DNA from: an uncultured Collinsella sp.
GTDB taxonomy: Bacteria; Actinomycetota; Coriobacteriia; Coriobacteriales; Coriobacteriaceae
Direction: 5' to 3'
DNA length: 10,855 bases
NCBI GenBank assembly: GCA_902492825.1
Contig: CABUMZ010000060.1
Span: forward strand, 1 to 10,855
In this document: one piece after another, positions 1-6,412 of the stretch
Position numbering within the stretch: position 1 is the stretch's first letter
Layout: every line of letters starts with the position of its first letter
Position numbers and translations under genes: made by a program
The notes under the pieces: generated by a model
Databases searched by the model: none
What the model was told of the DNA's origin: nothing
What the model saw: only the letters and a program-made list of their open reading frames with translations

Positions 1-15
1 TGCTTACGGCAGGTG

Positions 16-49
16 ACAAAAGAGCTCCCGTCCTACATCGGACGGGAGC
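16..49 (-). terminator. Intrinsic terminator of hom
   Basis: A perfect 10-bp inverted repeat (24-33 with 40-49, GCTCCCGTCC against GGACGGGAGC) encloses a 6-nt loop. Read on the minus strand, the stem is followed at once by a T-rich run (TCTTTTG, 23 down to 17). It lies 34 bases beyond the hom stop codon, so it ends the hom transcript and indicates that no further gene is co-transcribed downstream. Confidence 0.85.
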
Positions 50-82
50 CCTCAAGGCGCGTATTGCTAGGCGAGCGTTGGG

Positions 83-1426
83 CTAGTTCGCCATAACGCC
101 TTCGGTCCAGGCCTCAACGTCCTCGATGCGCAGGACGTTGGCGACCTCGGCCACACAGTCGACGCTGGCAAGCTCGGCCGCGGCAGCCTGGACGTCCTTC
201 TCGAGCGCGCGATGCGTCAGGAAAATGACCGAGCAGGCATCGTTGACGCCCGACTTGCCGTCCTCGACCTGGTTGATGAGCGAGATCGAGATGTTGTGCT
301 TGGCAAAGATGTCGACCGTCTCGGACAGGGCGCCCACGCGGTCGGCGACCTTCAGGCGCACATAGTACTTGGTCTGGAGCTCGTCCATGGGCTTAAAGGC
401 GAGGTTGTGGCCATAGGGCTCAATCTCGGGCAGCGGAGCCACGCCGCGGCTGATTTGCTCGGAGAGCGACAGGATGTCGCCCACGACGGCGCTCGCGGTG
501 GGGAAGGAGCCTGCGCCGGCACCGTAGAACATGGTCTCGCCCACGGCGTCGCCTACCACGTAGACAGCGTTCATGGCGCCGTTGACCTTGGCAAGCATGT
601 GGTCGGCGGGGATCAGCGTGGGATGCACGCGGACGTCGACGCCGGCGTCGGTATTGCGGGCGATGCCGAGCAGCTTAATGGTGTAGCCGAGCTCGCGGGC
701 CTGGGCGATGTCCTCGGCGCCGATGGTACGGATACCCTGCTGGTACACATCGTCGGTGGTAACGCGGGTGCCAAAACCGATGGAGGCGAGGATTGCCGTC
801 TTGCTGGCGGCATCGAAGCCGTCGACGTCGGCGGACGGGTCGGCCTCGGCATAGCCCTTTGCCTGGGCGTCGGCGAGCACGTCAGCGTAATCGGCGCCCT
901 CGGCGTCCATGCGCGACAGGATGTAGTTGGTGGTGCCGTTGAGAATGCCAGCGATGGTCAGGATCTTGTTGCCCACCAGGTCGTGCTCGAGCGTGCTGAC
1001 AATGGGGATGCCACCGCCGCAGCTGGCCTCGCACTTAATCTGCACGCCGCACGCGCGCGCCTTCTCGGCGAGCGTCTCGACATGACGGCCCAGCAGGGCC
1101 TTGTTGGCAGAGACGACGTGCTTGCCGTTTTCGAAGGCGGTGGTGAAGATTTCGGTCGCGGGGTGCTCGCCGCCGATGAGCTCGACGACGATATCGACGG
1201 CGGGGTCGGTGACGACGTCGTGCCAGTCGCTCGTAAAGGCCTCGCGCTCAATACCGGCAGCTTCGGCCTGCTCCCAGGCAAGCGCGCAGGCGCGGGTCAG
1301 CTTAAGGTCGATGCCGTAGGCGGCCAGGTACTCATCGTGGTGGCTCTTGATCAGACGGGCCACGCCGCCGCCGACGGTTCCAAGACCGATGAGGCCGACG
1401 TTCACGGTGCGCAGGGGTTCGCTCAT
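83..1426 (-). CDS. hom: Homoserine dehydrogenase with C-terminal ACT domain
   Basis: This cytosolic enzyme reduces aspartate-4-semialdehyde to homoserine with NAD(P)H, at the branch of the aspartate family leading to threonine, methionine and isoleucine. Seen in the 447-aa product: a Rossmann nucleotide-binding loop GLIGLGTVGGG near residue 11; SANKA with the conserved lysine at 109; GILNGTTNYIL at 160-170; and the catalytic stretch GYAEADPSADVDGFDAASK at 191-209, whose D205 and K209 match the acid/base pair known in the yeast enzyme. An ACT domain follows from about 353 to 430 (YYVRLKVADRVGALSE), the usual site of threonine feedback inhibition in Gram-positive enzymes. The length is normal for ACT-bearing homologues. 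The ATG is preceded by AAGGAG (1433-1438, minus strand) at 6-nt spacing. The gene appears monocistronic: a terminator follows it, and a divergent transporter operon lies on its other side. Identification is very secure; the feedback effector is inferred. Confidence 0.96.
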   Translation of the reverse strand: MSEPLRTVNVGLIGLGTVGGGVARLIKSHHDEYLAAYGIDLKLTRACALAWEQAEAAGIEREAFTSDWHDVVTDPAVDIVVELIGGEHPATEIFTTAFENGKHVVSANKALLGRHVETLAEKARACGVQIKCEASCGGGIPIVSTLEHDLVGNKILTIAGILNGTTNYILSRMDAEGADYADVLADAQAKGYAEADPSADVDGFDAASKTAILASIGFGTRVTTDDVYQQGIRTIGAEDIAQARELGYTIKLLGIARNTDAGVDVRVHPTLIPADHMLAKVNGAMNAVYVVGDAVGETMFYGAGAGSFPTASAVVGDILSLSEQISRGVAPLPEIEPYGHNLAFKPMDELQTKYYVRLKVADRVGALSETVDIFAKHNISISLINQVEDGKSGVNDACSVIFLTHRALEKDVQAAAAELASVDCVAEVANVLRIEDVEAWTEGVMAN

Positions 1427-1544
1427 AGATAGCTCCTTCGTGCATCTTATGGATGGATTAACCGTTTAAAGGTTGAGTGCATTCTAGCGTGAACCGAGGG
1501 CGCGTGCTCGCCAGGCAACAGGAGTCGCACAAAACGGCACCCCC

Positions 1545-1608
1545 GAAACGCTGCGGAAACATTGGAAACATGCTCGCTACAAACGGAACTCCGTAACAAA
1601 CTGTCAAC
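1545..1608 (+). promoter_or_regulatory. Candidate GlnR-like operator upstream of first binding-protein gene
   Basis: The actinobacterial GlnR box is described as gTnAC-n6-GaAAC repeats, in effect AC-n9-AC. GAAAC-n6-GAAAC at 1545-1560 and GTAAC-n6-TCAAC at 1593-1608 both keep the AC-n9-AC spacing, although neither is a full consensus. CGGAAACATT (1554-1563) recurs exactly upstream of the second binding-protein gene at 2905-2914. Whether this organism encodes GlnR cannot be seen from the window. Confidence 0.35.
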
Positions 1609-1664
1609 GTTTGCACCATAAGGTTTGCCCTGTACCGCAAGACGGCCGCACCGCGGCCAGCGAA

Positions 1665-1671
1665 AAGGGGG
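1665..1671 (+). promoter_or_regulatory. Ribosome binding site fixing the start of the first binding protein
   Basis: AAGGGGG lies 5 bases before the ATG at 1677. An in-frame TTG at 1611 would give a 22-residue N-terminal addition, but it has no such site and would bury the lipoprotein signal. The ATG is therefore preferred. Confidence 0.8.
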
Positions 1672-1676
1672 ACACC

Positions 1677-2843
1677 ATGTTTAGCATCAACAACGTACTT
1701 AACCGCAGGAGTTTCTTGGCTGGCGCCGCGGCGCTCGGTGGCACCGCGGCGCTCGCTGGTTGCTCGTCGGGTGGCTCGGAGGGCGGCTCCGCCGATGACG
1801 GCAAGACCTTCAAGATCGGTGTCATCGGCCCTCTGACCGGCGCCGCGGCAACCTATGGCGTTTCGGCCGAGAAGGGTGCCAAGCTTGCCGCCAAGGATTT
1901 CTCGACCAAGGACCTCAAGCTCTCGCTTAAGTCCGAGGATGACGTCGCTGACGGCGAGAAAGCTATCAACGCCTTCAATACCCTGTGCGACTGGGGCATG
2001 CAGGCTCTCGTCGGCCCCGTCACCACCGGTGCTGCCGTCGCTGTCTCGGGCGAGATTGCCGACGACATGCTCATGGTCACGCCCTCGGCCTCGTCTCTCG
2101 ACGTCACCAAGGATAAGACCACGGTCTTTCAGGTTTGCTTCACCGATCCCACCATGGGCGCCAGCGCCGCGAAGTTCTTGGCCGAGAAGTACGCGGACGC
2201 CAAGATCGCCCTGTTCTACAACTCCGGCGATACGTATAGCTCGGGCGTTGCCGACGCTTTTGCCGAGCAGGCCAAGGCGTCCAAGCTCGACATCGTCGAT
2301 ACCGAGACCTTTAAGGACGACTCTTCCACGAGCTTTACCAACCAGCTCACCAAGGCCAAGGAGGCCGGCGCCACGCTCATCTTTGCGCCGATCTACTACA
2401 CGCCGGCGTCCGTTTTGCTCAAGAACGCCAAGGACATGGGCTACGACATGACCCTCATGGGTACCGACGGCATGGACGGCCTGCTCTCTGTGGAAGGCTT
2501 CGATACCTCTCTTGCCGAGGGCGTACTGCTCATGGCCCCGTTTTCGGCTGACGATGAGAAGAATGCCGACTTCGTCAAGGCCTATAAGGATGCCTACGAC
2601 GAGACGCCCAACCAGTTTGCCGCCGACGCTTACGATTGCGTCCACGCAATCGCCGAGGCTATCGATAAGGCGGGGATTGACATTTCGGCCGATGGTGCCG
2701 AAATTGCCGACGATCTTGCCAAGGCCATGCGCAAGATCAAGATTGAGGGCCTGACGGGCGAGCTCACGTGGAACGACGAGGGCCAGGTCGAAAAGCCCGC
2801 CACGGCCTATGTGATCCAGGACGGCAAGTACATCGCCGCCTAA
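1677..2843 (+). CDS. livJ: ABC transporter substrate-binding lipoprotein, LivJ/LivK type (copy 1)
   Basis: This is an extracytoplasmic, membrane-anchored binding protein that delivers ligand, probably a branched-chain or related amino acid, to the LivHMGF permease encoded downstream. The 388-aa product starts with a signal peptide holding NRRSFL (residues 9-14, Tat-like twin arginine) and a lipobox LAGC with the lipidated cysteine at 29. A Gly/Ser-rich linker follows, then a type I periplasmic-binding-protein fold beginning KIGVIGPLTG (46-55). Likely pocket-lining segments are GPVTTGA (113-119), TPSASS (135-140), YNSGDTYSSG (181-190), APIYYTPA (227-234) and TDGMDG (253-258). Length is normal for the family. 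It is a close paralogue of the next gene, roughly 70 percent identical by eye (not computed). The 271-bp gap after it, with its own regulatory signals, suggests partly independent expression. Class is certain; ligand is inferred from context. Confidence 0.9.
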   Translation: MFSINNVLNRRSFLAGAAALGGTAALAGCSSGGSEGGSADDGKTFKIGVIGPLTGAAATYGVSAEKGAKLAAKDFSTKDLKLSLKSEDDVADGEKAINAFNTLCDWGMQALVGPVTTGAAVAVSGEIADDMLMVTPSASSLDVTKDKTTVFQVCFTDPTMGASAAKFLAEKYADAKIALFYNSGDTYSSGVADAFAEQAKASKLDIVDTETFKDDSSTSFTNQLTKAKEAGATLIFAPIYYTPASVLLKNAKDMGYDMTLMGTDGMDGLLSVEGFDTSLAEGVLLMAPFSADDEKNADFVKAYKDAYDETPNQFAADAYDCVHAIAEAIDKAGIDISADGAEIADDLAKAMRKIKIEGLTGELTWNDEGQVEKPATAYVIQDGKYIAA

Positions 2844-2895
2844 GTGCGCATAAAGCGCGACCGGTGAGGCCGTTTTATTCAGGGCAGGGACGCCT

Positions 2896-2922
2896 GTAAC
2901 AGAACGGAAACATTACTTTCAC
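2896..2922 (+). promoter_or_regulatory. Candidate GlnR-like nitrogen operator upstream of second binding-protein gene
   Basis: GTAAC (2896-2900), 6 bases, GAAAC (2907-2911), 6 bases, TTCAC (2918-2922). The first two elements match gTnAC-n6-GaAAC exactly, and the third matches the next gTnAC at four of five positions with correct spacing. The fourth expected element is absent. This is the better of the two boxes. Binding by a GlnR-type regulator is an inference from spacing only. Confidence 0.45.
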
Positions 2923-3072
2923 ACAATAAAGTGGCATTACTGCATAAAGTAATAGAAATACGCAGAATTATGGATAAATGAACAAATCCAAAGAAAAGTT
3001 GAAATAATCGCCACTTTTCTCAACTAAAGCGTCTACTATTTTGCGAACGCCGAACGCGGCGAAGGATGGCCT

Positions 3073-3093
3073 GTCGGGTAACCGAAACCCGAC
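3073..3093 (+). other. Leader hairpin before second binding-protein gene
   Basis: GTCGGGT (3073-3079) pairs perfectly with ACCCGAC (3087-3093) around a 7-nt loop. It ends 10 bases before the AGGAG ribosome binding site (3104-3108). A smaller 4-bp hairpin (GCCG/CGGC, 3049-3060) precedes it. It does not cover the ribosome binding site, so it more likely stabilises the leader than blocks translation; this is inference. Confidence 0.5.
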
Positions 3094-3114
3094 GAGATTT
3101 GAGAGGAGAGCCGC

Positions 3115-4302
3115 ATGTCGAGCCTCACCGGTAAGTCATTGAACCCTGTTATGAATCGCAGGAGCGTTATCGCGAGCGCAGCAGGTCTGGGGGCGATGTC
3201 CATTCTAGCTGGTTGCTCCTCCAACGGCGGCGACAGCGGTTCCGCTTCGAGCGACGCTTCGTTTAAGATCGGTACCATCGGCCCGCTGACCGGCGCCAAC
3301 GCGTCCTACGGCAAGTCCGTTACCCAGGGTGTCGAGCTTGGCTGCAAGGATTTCTCGACCAAGGAGCTGCCGCTTGCCAGCAAGGCCGAGGATGACCAGG
3401 CCGACGGCGAGAAGGCCGTCAACGCCTTCAATACCCTGCTCGACTGGGGCATGCAGGCCCTCGTCGGCCCGACCACCACGGGTGCGTCGGTTGCCGTTGC
3501 CGCCGAGTGCGGTAACGACCCCAAGACGTTCATGATCACCCCGTCCGCGTCCTCCGAGGACGTCACCGACGGCAAGGATTGCGTCTTCCAGGTTTGCTTC
3601 ACCGACCCCAACCAGGGTGTCAACGCTGCCAAGTTCCTGGCGCAGAAGTATGCGGACGAGAAGTTCGTGCTGTTCTATAACTCCGGCGACGCCTATTCTT
3701 CGGGCATCGCAGATTCCTTTAAGGCCCAGGCCGCTGAGTCCAAGCTCGAGATTGTTGACGAGGAGACCTTTAAGGACGACTCCGCCACGAGCTTTACGAA
3801 CCAGCTGACCAAGGCCAAGCAGGCCGGCGCCACCATGATCTTTGCGCCGATCTACTACACGCCGGCGTCCGTCCTGCTCAAGAACGCCAAGGACATGGGC
3901 TACGACGTCAAGATGATGGGCTGCGACGGCATGGACGGCATCCTGGGCGTTGAGGGCTTCGATACCTCTCTTGCTGAGGGTCTGCTGCTCATGACCCCGT
4001 TCTCCGCCGACGACGAGAAGAACGCCGACTTCGTCAACGCTTACAAGGATAAGTACGGCGATACCCCCGACCAGTTTGCCGCCGACGCCTACGATGGCGT
4101 GCACGCGGTGGCCGAGGCCCTCAAGGAGGCCGGTCTTGGTGTCGACGCCGACCCGACCGAGGCCGCCGAGAAGCTGTCCAAGGCTATGCTCAAGATTACC
4201 GTTGACGGTCTGACCGGCAAGCTCACCTGGAACGATAAGGGCCAGGTCCAGAAGGAGCCCACGGCGTACGTCATCACCGACGGCAAGTACGTACAGGCCT
4301 AA
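3115..4302 (+). CDS. livJ: ABC transporter substrate-binding lipoprotein, LivJ/LivK type (copy 2)
   Basis: This is the second extracytoplasmic binding protein of the importer, 395 aa. The signal peptide holds NRRS (14-17) and lipobox LAGC with the anchor cysteine at 34. The mature domain starts KIGTIGPLTG (51-60) and keeps the same pocket segments as copy 1: TPSASS (142-147), YNSGDAYSSG (188-197), APIYYTPA (234-241). CDGMDG (260-265) replaces TDGMDG. Two extra residues lie just before TPSASS (ECGNDPKTF region, 131-139). The ATG at 3115 has AGGAG at 6-nt spacing; Met13 is an internal alternative without such a site. Long identical DNA stretches shared with copy 1 (for example around 2391-2411 and 3841-3861) show tandem duplication, possibly with continuing gene conversion. 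Differences near the pocket suggest a changed ligand preference; this is inference. Confidence 0.9.
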   Translation: MSSLTGKSLNPVMNRRSVIASAAGLGAMSILAGCSSNGGDSGSASSDASFKIGTIGPLTGANASYGKSVTQGVELGCKDFSTKELPLASKAEDDQADGEKAVNAFNTLLDWGMQALVGPTTTGASVAVAAECGNDPKTFMITPSASSEDVTDGKDCVFQVCFTDPNQGVNAAKFLAQKYADEKFVLFYNSGDAYSSGIADSFKAQAAESKLEIVDEETFKDDSATSFTNQLTKAKQAGATMIFAPIYYTPASVLLKNAKDMGYDVKMMGCDGMDGILGVEGFDTSLAEGLLLMTPFSADDEKNADFVNAYKDKYGDTPDQFAADAYDGVHAVAEALKEAGLGVDADPTEAAEKLSKAMLKITVDGLTGKLTWNDKGQVQKEPTAYVITDGKYVQA

Positions 4303-4304
4303 TT

Positions 4305-4395
4305 GGCCGCCTTACATAGAGCGGTTTTGATCCCAAGCAGGGGAGGTTTTGGCCTTCCCTGCTTGCTTGGTATCTAGGGACGATGTAACGTCCCT
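4305..4395 (+). other. Hairpin cluster between copy-2 binding protein and livH
   Basis: Three possible stems lie in the 139-bp gap. A weak one has CCGC (4307-4310) with GCGG (4321-4324), extendable by G-T pairs and followed by TTTTG. A strong 13-bp stem has arms 4334-4346 and 4353-4365, one G-T pair and loop TTTTGG. A perfect 7-bp stem AGGGACG/CGTCCCT occupies 4376-4382 and 4389-4395. None of these has a long T run, so they are more likely RNA-processing or 3'-end-stabilising structures, or partial terminators, than full stops. Such an arrangement commonly lets a binding protein be made in excess over its permease. Confidence 0.65.
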
Positions 4396-4424
4396 GTTTC
4401 ATACATCAACTGGAAACCTATTCG

Positions 4425-4432
4425 AAAGGGGG
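4425..4432 (+). promoter_or_regulatory. Ribosome binding site fixing the livH start
   Basis: AAAGGGGG sits 9 bases before the ATG at 4442. Another in-frame ATG at 4433 directly abuts the site with no spacer, and a TTG at 4349 lies inside the hairpin cluster. Start 4442 is therefore the best choice. Confidence 0.75.
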
Positions 4433-4441
4433 ATGTGGAAC

Positions 4442-5323
4442 ATGACGGTCTTTATCCAATACCTGGTCAACGGCCTGTCCATGGGCAGCGTCTACGCCAT
4501 CATCGCGTTGGGCTACACCATGGTCTACGGTATCGCCAAGATGCTGAACTTCGCTCACGGCGACGTCATCATGGTCGGTGCCTATGTCTCGTTCTGCGCC
4601 ACGTCGTATCTCGGCCTCCCGGGCTGGGTATCTGTAATTTTTTCTTGTGTGGTCTGCACGGTTCTCGGCGTTCTCATTGAGGGTCTGGCCTATAAGCCGC
4701 TGCGCCAAGCAGGCCCGCTGGCCGTTCTGATCACGGCTATCGGCGTGTCTTACTTCCTGCAGAACGCCGCGCAGCTTCTGTGGGGCGCCACGCCCAAGAA
4801 CTTCACTTCGCTCGTCACCTTCCAGGTGCCGGAGTTCTTGGCCAAGTTCAACGTAAGCGCCGTCTCGCTCGTCACCATCGTCGCCTGCCTGGTTATCATG
4901 GCCGGCCTGATGTTCTTTACAGGTAAGACCAAGATGGGCAAGGCCATGCGCGCCGTGTCCGAGGACAAGGCCGCCGCTCAGCTCATGGGCATCAACGTCA
5001 ACCGCACCATCTCGATGACGTTTGCCATCGGCTCGGCGCTGGCCGCCATCGCCGGCGTGCTCCTGTCCTCCTACTCGCCGGTGCTGCAGCCCACGACGGG
5101 TGCCATGCCTGGCATCAAGGCCTTCGACGCCGCCGTCTTCGGCGGCATCGGCTCCATCCCCGGTGCCTTTGTCGGTGGCATTCTCATCGGCATCATCGAG
5201 GCGATGGCGCAGGCTTACATTTCCACGAGCCTTGCCAACTCCATCGTCTTTGGTGTTTTGATCATCGTCCTGCTCGTCAAGCCTGCCGGCCTCTTGGGCA
5301 AGTACGTCCCCGAGAAGGTGTAG
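4442..5323 (+). CDS. livH: Branched-chain amino acid ABC transporter permease LivH
   Basis: This is an inner-membrane subunit that pairs with LivM to form the translocation path of the importer. The 293-aa product is strongly hydrophobic, with about eight membrane segments. The family hallmark NGLSMGSVYAIIALGYTMVYG begins at residue 10, followed by LNFAHGD (35-41). The cytoplasmic coupling (EAA-like) loop is at about 162-186 (KTKMGKAMRAVSEDKAAAQLMGI), the surface that contacts the ATPases. GIGSIPGAFVGG (225-236) is the conserved C-terminal turn. Length is close to E. coli LivH (308 aa). It is followed without a gap by livM, consistent with translational coupling. Function is secure; the transported substrate is inferred from the family. 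Confidence 0.93.
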   Translation: MTVFIQYLVNGLSMGSVYAIIALGYTMVYGIAKMLNFAHGDVIMVGAYVSFCATSYLGLPGWVSVIFSCVVCTVLGVLIEGLAYKPLRQAGPLAVLITAIGVSYFLQNAAQLLWGATPKNFTSLVTFQVPEFLAKFNVSAVSLVTIVACLVIMAGLMFFTGKTKMGKAMRAVSEDKAAAQLMGINVNRTISMTFAIGSALAAIAGVLLSSYSPVLQPTTGAMPGIKAFDAAVFGGIGSIPGAFVGGILIGIIEAMAQAYISTSLANSIVFGVLIIVLLVKPAGLLGKYVPEKV

Positions 5324-5327
5324 GTGA
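5322..5327 (+). promoter_or_regulatory. Ribosome binding site for livM, overlapping the livH stop
   Basis: AGGTGA overlaps the livH TAG and lies 5 bases before the ATG at 5333. A GTG at 5324, directly after the livH stop, is also possible, with AGAAGG at 5313-5318. The choice changes the N terminus by only three residues. Confidence 0.55.
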
Positions 5328-5332
5328 GCGTT

Positions 5333-6412
5333 ATGAAGTTTCTTAAAGACAAGCAGACGCGTCACGACTTTGTCACGTACGCCATGTGCATCGTGGCCTT
5401 CGCCATCGTGTTCTTTATGCAGTCTAACCACATGATTCCGCGCATGATCGCCGGTCAGCTGGTTCCCATCACGGCCTATATCGTCATGGCCATTTCCCTT
5501 AACCTCGTCGTCGGCATCGCGGGCGACTTGTCGCTGGGCCACGCAGGCTTTATGAGTGTCGGCGCCTATACGGGAATCGTCACCGCCGTCGCGCTGGAGA
5601 GCGCCGTTCCCTCCGATCCGGTGCGCCTTATCATCAGTATCGTGGTCGGCGCCATCGCCGCGGCCATCCTGGGCTTCTTGATCGGCATCCCGGTCCTTCG
5701 CCTGAGCGGCGACTACCTGGCCATCGTGACGCTGGCCTTTGGCGAGATCATCAAAGAGATCGTCACCTGCCTTATCGTGGGAGTCGACTCCCGCGGCCTG
5801 CACGTGATCTTTAACATCACGGGTAACTCAACGATTGACGACCTGCACCTGCTCGAGGACGGAACCGCCATCATCAAGGGCGCCCAGGGCGCCTCGGGCG
5901 TGTCGACGTACTCGACCTTCCTCGCCGGTGCCATCCTGGTCATGGTCGCGCTCGTGATCGTGCTCAACCTGGTCCGCAGCCGTACCGGTCGCGCCATCAT
6001 GGCCGTGCGCGATAACAAGATCGCTGCCGAGTCCGTGGGCATCTCTGTCACCCAGTACCGCATGATCGCCTTCGTGGTTTCCGCTGCCCTCGCCGGTGCT
6101 GCCGGAGCCCTCTTCGGCGGTAACTTCTCACAGCTCTCCGCCACCAAGTTCGACTTCAACACGTCGATTCTCATCCTGGTGTTCGTGGTCCTGGGCGGTC
6201 TGGGCAACATGCGCGGCTCCGTCATCGCTGCGGCGCTGCTCACCGTGCTTCCCGAGCTGCTCCGCCAGTTCTCGGACTACCGCATGCTCATCTACGCCAT
6301 CGTGCTGATTCTGGTCATGATTTTTACCAACAACCCGCAGCTCAAGGCATTCTTCGGTCGCGTTAAGGATCGCTTTGCTCCCAAGAAGGAGGTGGCAGCC
6401 GATGCCCGGTAA
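5333..6412 (+). CDS. livM: Branched-chain amino acid ABC transporter permease LivM
   Basis: This is the second membrane subunit of the importer, and it dimerises with LivH. The 359-aa product has a charged N terminus (MKFLKDKQTRHD) and about eight to ten membrane segments. It carries the LivM signature SLNLVVGIAGDLSLGHAGFM (55-74), LRLSGDYLAIVTLAFGEI (122-139), and the coupling loop SRTGRAIMAVRDNKIAAESVGI (206-227). GGLGNMRG (278-285) is the typical late loop. The C terminus is basic and cytosolic (GRVKDRFAPKKE). E. coli LivM is longer (425 aa) because of extra N-terminal sequence; shorter forms such as this are common. An alternative GTG start at 5324 would add three residues. Its last 11 bases overlap livG. 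Confidence 0.92.
   Translation: MKFLKDKQTRHDFVTYAMCIVAFAIVFFMQSNHMIPRMIAGQLVPITAYIVMAISLNLVVGIAGDLSLGHAGFMSVGAYTGIVTAVALESAVPSDPVRLIISIVVGAIAAAILGFLIGIPVLRLSGDYLAIVTLAFGEIIKEIVTCLIVGVDSRGLHVIFNITGNSTIDDLHLLEDGTAIIKGAQGASGVSTYSTFLAGAILVMVALVIVLNLVRSRTGRAIMAVRDNKIAAESVGISVTQYRMIAFVVSAALAGAAGALFGGNFSQLSATKFDFNTSILILVFVVLGGLGNMRGSVIAAALLTVLPELLRQFSDYRMLIYAIVLILVMIFTNNPQLKAFFGRVKDRFAPKKEVAADAR
6386..6394 (+). promoter_or_regulatory. Strong ribosome binding site fixing the livG start
   Basis: AAGGAGGTG lies within the end of livM, 7 bases before the ATG at 6402. It supports that ATG over a TTG at 6375 and over an internal ATG at 6432 that would remove part of the N-terminal extension. Confidence 0.85.

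Larger units (their letters stand above)
1427..1676. promoter_or_regulatory. Divergent intergenic region between hom and the Liv operon
   Basis: This gap must contain the hom promoter (minus) and the first promoter of the Liv operon (plus). On the minus strand, TAGAAT (1486-1481) could be a -10 box for hom, but no good -35 sits 17 bases upstream of it. No consensus plus-strand sigma-70 promoter is visible. The region holds repeated GAAAC elements: GAAAC at 1545-1549 and at 1556-1560 with 6 bases between, and an 8-bp direct repeat GGAAACAT at 1555-1562 and 1564-1571. It also holds GTAAC-n6-TCAAC at 1593-1608. Activator-dependent expression of the importer is a reasonable inference. Confidence 0.5.
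2844..3114 (+). promoter_or_regulatory. AT-rich regulatory region upstream of second binding-protein gene
   Basis: About 180 bases here are strikingly AT-rich for this genome. Seen in order: a GlnR-like box (2896-2922); an 8-bp inverted repeat ATTACTTT (2912-2919) / AAAGTAAT (2946-2953), with a shorter ATTACT/AGTAAT pair inside (2936-2941, 2948-2953); and GAAAAGT (2993-2999) / ACTTTTC (3013-3019). TACTAT at 3034-3039 is a possible -10 box without a clear -35. Two small 5'-leader hairpins follow. The content suggests a regulated internal promoter, so the second binding protein can be made independently of the first. Confidence 0.55.

Noticed and set aside
212..1432. Long plus-strand open frame (406 codons) antisense to hom
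   Set aside because: It mirrors the hom gene in a GC-rich genome, its translation is low in complexity and matches no family I know, and hom is unmistakable on the other strand.
1481..1486. TAGAAT on the minus strand as a hom promoter -10
   Set aside because: There is no acceptable -35 at the right distance, so it is mentioned only in the intergenic entry.
1555..1571. Short direct repeat as a possible CRISPR or tandem array
   Set aside because: There are only two 8-bp units (GGAAACAT) with a single base between. It fits a regulator site, not an array.
1458..2645. 395-codon minus-strand open frame opposite the first binding-protein gene
   Set aside because: It is an antisense shadow produced by codon bias, and a similar shadow lies opposite the paralogue (3205-4104). 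The plus-strand frame has a full signal peptide and fold.
2846..2877. Possible terminator after the first binding-protein gene
   Set aside because: The stems are only 4 bp (GCGC/GCGC at 2846-2858, CGGT/GCCG at 2862-2872) before TTTTATT. That is too weak to call without transcript data, though partial termination is possible.
4418..5803. 461-codon minus-strand open frame opposite livH and livM
   Set aside because: Its product is His/Asp/Gly-rich, of the kind expected from reverse reading of membrane-protein codons, and it spans two real genes with no sensible start signal.
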